Shown: positions 57,840-64,000 of the stretch, in pieces
Layout of the letters: each line of letters starts with the position of its first letter
Numbering within the stretch: position 1 is the first letter of the stretch
Origin: Rhizobium binae
GTDB lineage: Bacteria; Pseudomonadota; Alphaproteobacteria; Rhizobiales; Rhizobiaceae
Direction: 5' to 3'
DNA: 64,000 nucleotides
NCBI RefSeq assembly: GCF_017357225.1
Contig: NZ_CP071604.1
Span: 2,855,001 to 2,919,000, forward strand
Translations under genes and position numbers: made by a program
Notes under the pieces: generated by a model
What the model was told of the DNA's origin: nothing
Databases searched by the model: none
Seen by the model: only the letters and a program-made list of their open reading frames with translations

Positions 57840-58945
57840 GGGAGATCCAGTGTCATGACGACGGGGCAATGATCGGATGCTTTCGGCCGGTCCCAGCCAG
57901 TGCGTGGATACAGCTCCACCTCCTGGCCTGGCGGAAAGGCGGTGCGGTAGGGTTGGCCGTTGCGGATGATCTCGGGCAGACGGCCGCTATTATGGGCGGC
58001 AAGCGCAGGCGAAAGCCAGATATAGTCGAGCTGGCAAAGGTGCTGCTCCTGCGGTCCGCGCGCGTGATAAAGCGTCCAGCGGTCGAGAGGTTGACGTCGT
58101 GTCATGACATTTTCGGCAAAGCCGTCTTGGCTGAACGCGTCGAGCGCGCTTTCGGCCTCCAGCCGATGCTCGAAACGATAACCGGCGCCGCGCCGGCCGA
58201 CAACGTCGACGCGCTCCTGATAATCGTTCATATCACCGCAGATGGCGAAACTCTTCTTGGCCGTGTGGCCGGCGCCGAACCTGTCCTCGATGATGCGGCG
58301 GACGGCACGCGCCTCGGCGCGCCGGAGCGGCAGCGTCGATTGCCGCCCGTCCAATCCGTCGCGCGGATTGCCCATCGATTTGAAATGCACGACGTAGAGC
58401 AAGAGCGGTCGGCCGCCGATCAGAAGATCGAGCTCCAGGCAATCGCGCTTGAAGATCTTGTCGTCGATGCGATTGGTGAGCGCCAGGTCCTCATCGAAGA
58501 GATCGAAGTCGCGATAGGTCGTCATCGCATGGCTTCTGATATCCCTGACTTCGATCTTCTGGCCGTCGCGCGTTTCCTCGCGCATCAGGACGGCGACGTC
58601 GATGCCGCGGCTGTCATTGCCCTCGACCAGGAATTTCTGACGATAGCCGTTTCCGACCATGCGGAAGAGATAGCCGTATTCGAAGGCCTGCAGGGCGGCC
58701 ATATTGTCGATTTCCTGCAGGCACAGAATATCGGCATCCGCATCGGCGATGGCGAGCGCCGTCATCTGCCGGGTGTCGTCGGTGGCGGCGATCACGCGGG
58801 CCTGCTCGAGCTGCTGATAGACGCCCTCGCTATTGACCTCGACAAGCTTGATGACGCGGTCCTGGCGCAGTTGGTTGCGGAAGCCGGTAAAATCGAAACG
58901 GGTCAGCAGGTTTTCGACGTTGAAGGTGGCGAGGCGAAGCGACAT
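57836..58945 (-). CDS. Endonuclease/exonuclease/phosphatase family protein
   Basis: A 369-residue EEP-fold protein: RLATFNVENLLTRFDF at the N-terminus, DADILCLQEIDN, FVVHFKS-type strand (LLYVVHFKSMGNPRDG), ICGDMND and ASDHCPVVMTLDLP at the C-terminus, the set of metal-ligand blocks of this metal-dependent hydrolase family. No signal peptide. Nucleic-acid or phospholipid/inositol phosphate substrates are possible. Co-transcribed with the NUDIX gene. Confidence 0.88.
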   Translation of the reverse strand: MSLRLATFNVENLLTRFDFTGFRNQLRQDRVIKLVEVNSEGVYQQLEQARVIAATDDTRQMTALAIADADADILCLQEIDNMAALQAFEYGYLFRMVGNGYRQKFLVEGNDSRGIDVAVLMREETRDGQKIEVRDIRSHAMTTYRDFDLFDEDLALTNRIDDKIFKRDCLELDLLIGGRPLLLYVVHFKSMGNPRDGLDGRQSTLPLRRAEARAVRRIIEDRFGAGHTAKKSFAICGDMNDYQERVDVVGRRGAGYRFEHRLEAESALDAFSQDGFAENVMTRRQPLDRWTLYHARGPQEQHLCQLDYIWLSPALAAHNSGRLPEIIRNGQPYRTAFPPGQEVELYPRTGWDRPKASDHCPVVMTLDLP

Positions 58946-59141
58946 GGTGGGAGTCCGGTTGCGGGCAGTACCTTAACCGGCAATCGCCGCAGGGAAAGGT
59001 GGCGGGCCAAGAAAAGTGCGGACAAGTGCCGTTCTGAACTATCGGGCGACGGCTCCAATAGGGGGCGTGGCGGAGATCGGTGAAGTCATATAATTTCTGA
59101 TAGTATTTAGAAGTTCTGCGTACCCCGGAGCCGTAAAAGTC

Positions 59142-59384
59142 ATGACACCCGAAGAGAAAGTGATCCTGGAAGCACTGGCGTCTATGTGTGAACAGTACAT
59201 AGGCGAAGACAATGGCTACCTGAATCACAAGGCGATGCACGCGGGCGAACTGGCGGTAGAAGTTCTAGCTGCATACGGACTGCTTGAGCCAGCTCCACAA
59301 GGCGGCCGTTGGACCGAAAAGGGAATGCTTCTTCTTGATGATTCGTCGGGATTCAATTCTTTGATCTCCTCGTTGAAGCCGTAA
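59142..59384 (+). CDS. Small conserved hypothetical protein
   Basis: An 80-residue acidic, helical protein (EEKVILEALASMCEQYIGED, KAMHAGELAVEVLAAYGLLE, RWTEKGMLLLDD). GGAG lies 10 bases ahead of the ATG. The last part resembles a winged-helix wing, but no assignment is safe. It ends 7 bases before the convergent ABC ATPase gene. Confidence 0.6.
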   Translation: MTPEEKVILEALASMCEQYIGEDNGYLNHKAMHAGELAVEVLAAYGLLEPAPQGGRWTEKGMLLLDDSSGFNSLISSLKP

Positions 59385-59391
59385 CCGAGCA

Positions 59392-60411
59392 TCAAAGCCG
59401 CCAAGCCGCGCGGATGACGGCGCGCACGGCTTCGCCTGGCACAACCGCCACGCGGCTGTAGGCGCGCAAGGTCTGGCCGTTGCCGAGCGTGAGCTTCACG
59501 GCGTAGCGCTCGCCCTCGAACAGCACGGATTCGACAGCCGCCGGAGCCCCCTCGCCGCCGATCATCACGTCTTCCGGGCGCACGAGAATATCGGCGCCGT
59601 CGGTGTTGACCGCCTGGAGCGCGTCCTTGAGCTCGTCCCATTCCAGATGGCGTTCGCTGCCCATGACAGGCAGCGTCAGGATCGCGCCGCGCCCGATCAG
59701 GCCGCCGACGATGCGGCCCTTTGGCCGGGCATAGATCTCGGCCGGCGGCGCCACCTGCAGCAGGCGGCCTTCGGACATGACGGCGACGTCGGTCGCCAGT
59801 GCCATCGCTTCGCTCTGGTCGTGGGTGACATAGATCATCGTCGCACCGGAGCGCTGGTGAAACTCGCGGAAGGTCTCTTCCATCTCCTGCTTCAGGTGCC
59901 GGTCGAGATTGGCGAGCGGCTCGTCGAGCAGCACGACGTCGGGCGAAGTTACCAGACAGCGGGCGAGCGCTACGCGCTGGCGCTGACCGCCGGAGAGATC
60001 GGCCGGCCGCCGCCCGGCATAATCGCCAAGCCGGACGGTGGAAAGCGCTTCGCCGACCTTCGCCCGGTATGCGTCGCCCGAGACGCCGCGCACCCTCAGG
60101 GGATAGCCGACATTGTCGGCGACGCTCATGTGCGGCCAGAGCGCATAGGACTGGAAGACCATCGCCATGTTGCGCTTTTCCGGCGGCAGCGACCCTGCGG
60201 CATCGGCAAGCAGCCGCTCGCCGAGATGGATCGAGCCGTCGGAGGGCGTCTCGAAGCCGGCGATCATGCGCAGCACCGTGGTCTTGCCGCAGCCGGAAGG
60301 CCCGAGCAGCGCCAGGAAGCCGCCCTCGCGCACATCGAGCGAGAAATCGCTGACGGCGGCGCGCCCGGTGCCGAAATCCTTGGCCACCCGGTTGAGGATC
60401 AGTTGCGCCAT
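59392..60411 (-). CDS. ABC transporter ATP-binding protein (Fe3+/polyamine type)
   Basis: A 339-residue ATPase with an N-terminal ABC domain (Walker A GPSGCGKT, signature LSGGQRQRVALARCL, Walker B VVLLDEPLANLD, H-loop VTHDQSEAM) and a C-terminal TOBE-like domain (ADILVRPEDVMIGGEG). This pattern is that of FbpC/PotA-type ATPases. Start ATG 60411 overlaps the permease gene's end by 13 bases, so it is the last gene of a substrate-binding/permease/ATPase operon. Confidence 0.93.
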   Translation of the reverse strand: MAQLILNRVAKDFGTGRAAVSDFSLDVREGGFLALLGPSGCGKTTVLRMIAGFETPSDGSIHLGERLLADAAGSLPPEKRNMAMVFQSYALWPHMSVADNVGYPLRVRGVSGDAYRAKVGEALSTVRLGDYAGRRPADLSGGQRQRVALARCLVTSPDVVLLDEPLANLDRHLKQEMEETFREFHQRSGATMIYVTHDQSEAMALATDVAVMSEGRLLQVAPPAEIYARPKGRIVGGLIGRGAILTLPVMGSERHLEWDELKDALQAVNTDGADILVRPEDVMIGGEGAPAAVESVLFEGERYAVKLTLGNGQTLRAYSRVAVVPGEAVRAVIRAAWRL

Positions 60412-62093
60412 GGGACCACCCCTTTCGGCAGGCGTTTCGTCAGGAGTTCCAGTAGCAGCATCAGGACGACGACCATGAGGACGACGAGGACCGACAGCGC
60501 CGCGGCAAGGTCGGAGCTGCCGCTGTCGTCGAGATTGTAGATGGCGACGCCGAGCGTCTGGGTGCCGGCCGACCAGAGCAGCGCGGAGATCGTCAGTTCG
60601 TTGCAGGCGATCAGGAAGACGAGGATGACGGAAGCGCCTGCGGCCGGAGCAATCAGCGGCACGATGATATCGGATAACCGTCGGCAGAAGCCGGCGCCGG
60701 AAAGCCGCGCTGCCTCCTCCAGCGCCGGATCCAGCTGGTGGAAGGCGCTGACGACGGGCTTCAGGCTGATGGCGAAGAAGGAGGAGAAATAGGCGATGAG
60801 GATGATCCAAATGGTGCCGTAGAGCGAGATGTGGAGGAAGGGGATGGGCGCTGCGAAAACTAGGATGAAGGCGACCGCCATGACGATGCCGGGCAGCGAG
60901 TGAGGTATCTCGATCAGGCTCGCGATGATGCGGGACGCCGCATCCTTGCGCCGCGTCAACATATAGGCGGCAAGCACGGTCACCAACAGCAGACACACGG
61001 CGGTAGCGCCGGCAAGCGAGATCGAGTTGACGAAAGCCGTGCGCGTCACCGCCTGCCGGAAGAGTATCTCCTCAAAGGCATGCAGCGACATGGTCTTGAA
61101 GGTGAGCGGCACGCCGTAGGCCGGCACCAGCGCGCCGGCGATGAGCGCGAAGAAGGGTGCGGCGAGCATGAAGAATAGGATTGCCCAGAGAAGCGGCGTG
61201 AACGCGAACCGCCAGGCGCCGAGCTCGAAGGCGGCGCTGGCACCTGACAGACCGATGACGCGGTAATCGCGGCCTCTGAGCGCCCGGTCCTGGATCATCA
61301 AGCCCGCCACTGAGATCATCGCGATAATCGCCGACAGCACGGCGACATCGCCGAAGGTGCGGCTGGTGAAGGCGGAAAACTTGGTGAAGATGAGCGTCGG
61401 CAGCGTGAAGATCGAGGCGGGGATGCCGAGGATGGCGGGGATGCCGAAATTGCCGGTGCAGGAGACGAAGGAAATCGCTGCGCCTGCGATGATGCCGGGC
61501 AGCGACAGAGGCAGGATAATGTCGCGGAAGACCCGAAAGCTGGATGCGCCGGAAAGCCGCGCGGCCTCCACGCCGTCGCGCGGCAGCGTCATCAGCCCGG
61601 CCCGGAGCGCGAGATAGACGAGCGGCGCATGCTGCACGCCATAGAGAAGCGCGATGCCGCCGACCGAATAGAGCGGCTGCGGTGAGCCGAGCGGCGGAGC
61701 GATGGCGAGCGCCTTCAGAAGCGGGCTCGATGGCCCCGACAACTGCACCCAGGCAAGTGCCGTCACCTGCGGCGGGATCATCATCGGCAGCACGAAGAAG
61801 AAGCTGAGCAGCCCCTTGCCGCGAATATCCGTCAGCGTTAGCAGGAAGGAGAAGAGGCAGCCGACGACGAGCGAGATGATCGTGCCCAGAATTGATGTGA
61901 CGAGAGTGTAATAGGTCGCTGACCAGAGCGACGGCGCGCTCAGCACATCGATCACGCCGCCATTGGCGAAGGCCGCGATCCCGACCATGGCGAGGCGGGC
62001 GAGCGGCAGCACGCTGAGGATCAGGACGGTGATGACGACAAAAGGAAACAGCCAGGCGGGCTGGCTGTTCCCTGCTCTGACATAGCCTGGCAT
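60399..62093 (-). CDS. ABC transporter permease, fused-dimer type (FbpB-like)
   Basis: A 564-residue permease with about twelve helices in two homologous halves, each with a binding-protein-dependent transport EAA-type loop: DGVEAARLSGASSFRVFRDI and DPALEEAARLSGAGFCRRLS. This two-domain arrangement is typical of Fe3+ importers FbpB/SfuB and of 2-aminoethylphosphonate importers. It begins 7 bases after the substrate-binding protein gene ends. Confidence 0.92.
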   Translation of the reverse strand: MPGYVRAGNSQPAWLFPFVVITVLILSVLPLARLAMVGIAAFANGGVIDVLSAPSLWSATYYTLVTSILGTIISLVVGCLFSFLLTLTDIRGKGLLSFFFVLPMMIPPQVTALAWVQLSGPSSPLLKALAIAPPLGSPQPLYSVGGIALLYGVQHAPLVYLALRAGLMTLPRDGVEAARLSGASSFRVFRDIILPLSLPGIIAGAAISFVSCTGNFGIPAILGIPASIFTLPTLIFTKFSAFTSRTFGDVAVLSAIIAMISVAGLMIQDRALRGRDYRVIGLSGASAAFELGAWRFAFTPLLWAILFFMLAAPFFALIAGALVPAYGVPLTFKTMSLHAFEEILFRQAVTRTAFVNSISLAGATAVCLLLVTVLAAYMLTRRKDAASRIIASLIEIPHSLPGIVMAVAFILVFAAPIPFLHISLYGTIWIILIAYFSSFFAISLKPVVSAFHQLDPALEEAARLSGAGFCRRLSDIIVPLIAPAAGASVILVFLIACNELTISALLWSAGTQTLGVAIYNLDDSGSSDLAAALSVLVVLMVVVLMLLLELLTKRLPKGVVPWRN

Positions 62094-62100
62094 GAAGAGG

Positions 62101-63078
62101 TCAGTTCGAGCCGTAGATGCCCGAGAAGGTCTTCAGATCCTGGTCGGTGTTCTTCAATGCTTCAGCCGCATTGACCGGCAGGACCTCGATCGTGTCGCGC
62201 GCCGGAAAACCTTCCGGCAGCTTCATGCCGTTGCGGGCCGGGATATAGCCGAGCTTGAGAAAACCTTCCTGGCCCTTTTCGGAGAGTACGTAATCGACGA
62301 ACTTCTTGGCGGCCTCAGCATTCTTGCTGCGGGCGAGGATGCCGACCGGCTCGGTAACGGCCGAAACGCCTTCGCTCGGGAAGACGAATTCGACGGGCGC
62401 GCCCTTGGCCTTCTCGCGGATCGGCAGGTAGTCCACGACCATGCCGTAAGCCTTCTCGCCCGAGGCGACCGACTTCAGGACGGCGCCGTTGCCGCCGGCG
62501 GCGATTGCGCCGTTTTCGGCGAGCGACTTGTAGAAGTCCCAGCCGAGGCCAGGAACCGCGGCAAGCGTCTGGGCATGAATCAGGGCCGCACCCGAAGCAA
62601 GCGGGCTCGGCATGGTGACGAGGCCCTTGGCTTCTGGCTTGGTCAGATCCTTCCAACTCGTCGGCTTCATGCCGGCCGAAGTGTTGTACATGATGCCGGT
62701 GGTGATCAGCTTGGTCGAGTAATAGTAGCCGTTGGCGTCATAAAGCGTGGCGTCGTATTGGGAGGCTTCCGGCGACTTGTAGGCGAGCAGCTCGCCCTCT
62801 TCCTTCAGGCGCTCCAGCGTCACCATGTCGGCGATCAGGAGAACGTCCGCGACCGGGTTGCCGGACTGGATTTCGGCCTGCAGCTTGGCCATGATCTTCG
62901 GCGTGCCGTCGCGCACCCAGTCGACCTTGATATCGGGATTGGCGGCCATGAAGCCGTCGACTGTCGCCTGCGCGTCTTCGTTCGGCTGGCTGGTGTAGAG
63001 CACGAGGTTTGCGGCATAAGCCGGAATAGCAAAAAGGCTGACGGCAAGAAGGGCCGCGGCGGAAACGATCGTCTTCAT
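62101..63078 (-). CDS. ABC transporter substrate-binding protein (FbpA-like)
   Basis: A 325-residue periplasmic protein, signal peptide cut near AYA-ANLVL (residue 22), then VLYTSQPNEDAQATVDGFMA, VADVLLIADMVTLERLKEEG, ANGYYYSTKLITTGIMYN and MPSPLASGAALIHAQTL. The Tyr cluster in GYYYST is in the place of iron-binding Tyr in FbpA-type proteins, but phosphonate or polyamine binding is not excluded. First gene of the importer operon; the long frame upstream to 63204 is not used. Confidence 0.9.
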   Translation of the reverse strand: MKTIVSAAALLAVSLFAIPAYAANLVLYTSQPNEDAQATVDGFMAANPDIKVDWVRDGTPKIMAKLQAEIQSGNPVADVLLIADMVTLERLKEEGELLAYKSPEASQYDATLYDANGYYYSTKLITTGIMYNTSAGMKPTSWKDLTKPEAKGLVTMPSPLASGAALIHAQTLAAVPGLGWDFYKSLAENGAIAAGGNGAVLKSVASGEKAYGMVVDYLPIREKAKGAPVEFVFPSEGVSAVTEPVGILARSKNAEAAKKFVDYVLSEKGQEGFLKLGYIPARNGMKLPEGFPARDTIEVLPVNAAEALKNTDQDLKTFSGIYGSN

Positions 63079-63231
63079 GGGAGGGGGTCCTCGTGATTGC
63101 GTCGCCCCTCCCATATTAGGGGTCGTTGACAGAGATGTGACAGGCGGCCGCAGCTCGAGAACTGCCGCCAGTTCCATGCCACTGGCGCGGCAGGACCACC
63201 GCAAGACGCGCCATGGCCCTCGGATCGAAAG

Positions 63232-63999
63232 TTATTTCGCTGCTTCTTCGATGAGTTCCGCCACCTTCTGCGGATGCGACACCATCACGACGTGGGAGGC
63301 GCCATCGACGACGACGGTCCGCTTGGACCCTGCCCGCTCGGCCATGAAGCCAAGGGCTGCGGCAGGGATGTTCTTGTCGCCGGTGCCGTAGACAAACCAG
63401 GACGGCAGCTTCTTCCAGGCGGGTTCGCCAGATTTTTCGGTCAGGGCCGCTTCGGTGATCGGCCGCTGGGCCGCCGCCATCAGGGCCGCCTGCTCGGCCG
63501 GCACGTCGCTGGCGAACTGGTCATGGAACTTGGCATGGTCGATATAGAGATCGACGCCGCCTGGGCTGAGCTTCACCGGTGCTGCGAGCGCTCCGGCCAG
63601 CGTGCCGCCCGGAAACTTGCCGGCGAGATCGGCAACCGATTCCCCGGGCTCCGGCGCGAAGGCCGCGACATATACGAGCGACTTGACGTTGTCATGGCCA
63701 TTCGCTGCGGTCGAGATCACTTGCCCTCCATAGGAATGGCCAACGAGAACAACAGGGCCGGCAATGCTGCCGACGACGTCGGAGACATAGGCGGCGTCGC
63801 TCGAAACGCTGCGCAGCGGATTGGCGGCAGCCACGACCTGGAAGCCGTCCTTGCGCAGGATTTCGACGACGCCGTTCCAGCTGGATGAATCGGCAAAGGC
63901 GCCATGGACGAGGACGACGGTCGGCTTGGCCGGCTGCGCAACGGCAACACCGGAAAACAAAGCACCCGCCAGGGCAACGGCGGCAGCAAATTTGAACAT
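63232..63999 (-). CDS. Secreted alpha/beta hydrolase
   Basis: A 255-residue hydrolase with a signal peptide (cut near AVA-QPAK), the oxyanion HG in VVLVHGAFADSSSW, the nucleophile elbow GHSYGG, the Asp near VYGTGDKNIP and the His in DGASHVVMVS. Belongs to the AB-hydrolase 1/6 group; relatives act on esters or lactones. Start ATG 63999 is one base from the window end, so its promoter lies beyond it. Confidence 0.88.
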   Translation of the reverse strand: MFKFAAAVALAGALFSGVAVAQPAKPTVVLVHGAFADSSSWNGVVEILRKDGFQVVAAANPLRSVSSDAAYVSDVVGSIAGPVVLVGHSYGGQVISTAANGHDNVKSLVYVAAFAPEPGESVADLAGKFPGGTLAGALAAPVKLSPGGVDLYIDHAKFHDQFASDVPAEQAALMAAAQRPITEAALTEKSGEPAWKKLPSWFVYGTGDKNIPAAALGFMAERAGSKRTVVVDGASHVVMVSHPQKVAELIEEAAK

Positions 64000-64000
64000 T

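Overview
The window looks like chromosomal DNA of a Rhizobium-type alphaproteobacterium (Rhizobium leguminosarum/etli group or a close relative). The reasons are high GC with strong third-position GC, RIME-like intergenic palindromes (9553-9717, 15757-15808), a GCG_CRPN-type secreted protein, DUF1194, DUF4168 and BTLCP-type proteins, an FMN riboswitch ahead of a lone ribH2-type gene, a znu/zur locus with alphaproteobacterial-looking Zur boxes, and a CtrA-type site. I see no phage, plasmid replication, conjugation, transposase or CRISPR genes, and one tRNA (Lys-CTT). The species is an inference from gene content; no search was run.

Layout. 1-9.5 kb: small secreted proteins, a large MHYT-PAS-PAS-GGDEF-EAL c-di-GMP protein, a cupin, a DUF4168 protein and a divergent EamA exporter/MocR regulator pair. 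9.5-16.3 kb: a RIME-like repeat, a CHASE4-type histidine kinase with a single-domain response regulator, two frame-disrupted genes (a GNAT acetyltransferase and a DUF899 protein), a regulator plus beta-propeller pair, and a fragment of a RecA/DnaB-like ATPase. 16.3-22.8 kb: a luciferase-like monooxygenase, a LysR regulator, an MFS exporter with an ArsR-like regulator, a soluble class III cyclase and small proteins. 22.8-28.3 kb: FMN riboswitch and ribH, a VOC protein, a DUF1194 protein, and a LysR regulator divergent from an SDR/RidA operon whose two enzymes both lack a canonical catalytic residue. 28.3-34.7 kb: a small predicted Pycsar-effector-like membrane protein divergent from a two-gene unit made of a FecR-TPR-beta-barrel protein and a CHASE2 nucleotide cyclase. 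34.7-42.8 kb: TetR/DUF308 pair, epimerase-like protein, methyltransferase, a nucleotidyltransferase preceded by what looks like a complete leader-peptide attenuator, FAH hydrolase, gamma carbonic anhydrase, ICMT-like protein and BTLCP protease. 43-44.7 kb: a 24-bp-repeat secreted protein behind a CtrA-type site. 44.9-49.6 kb: zinc regulon znuCB-zur / znuA / COG0523 GTPase with three similar Zur boxes. 50-55.8 kb: VOC protein, CorC-type protein, ChrA/ChrB and a tandem pair of small secreted cysteine proteins. 55.9-64 kb: tRNA-Lys, PhzF, NUDIX and EEP hydrolases, a ferric-iron-type ABC importer operon and a secreted alpha/beta hydrolase.

How genes work together. The clearest regulon is zinc homeostasis: two Zur boxes sit between znuCB-zur and znuA and a third precedes the COG0523 GTPase. 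Flavin supply is fed back through the FMN riboswitch on ribH. Second-messenger capacity is high: one c-di-GMP enzyme and two class III cyclases. The most unusual items are the attenuator upstream of the nucleotidyltransferase, whose leader peptide carries IFAIST (compare IFVIST of the ErmC leader), and the Pycsar-effector-like / FecR-TPR-barrel / CHASE2 cyclase neighbourhood.
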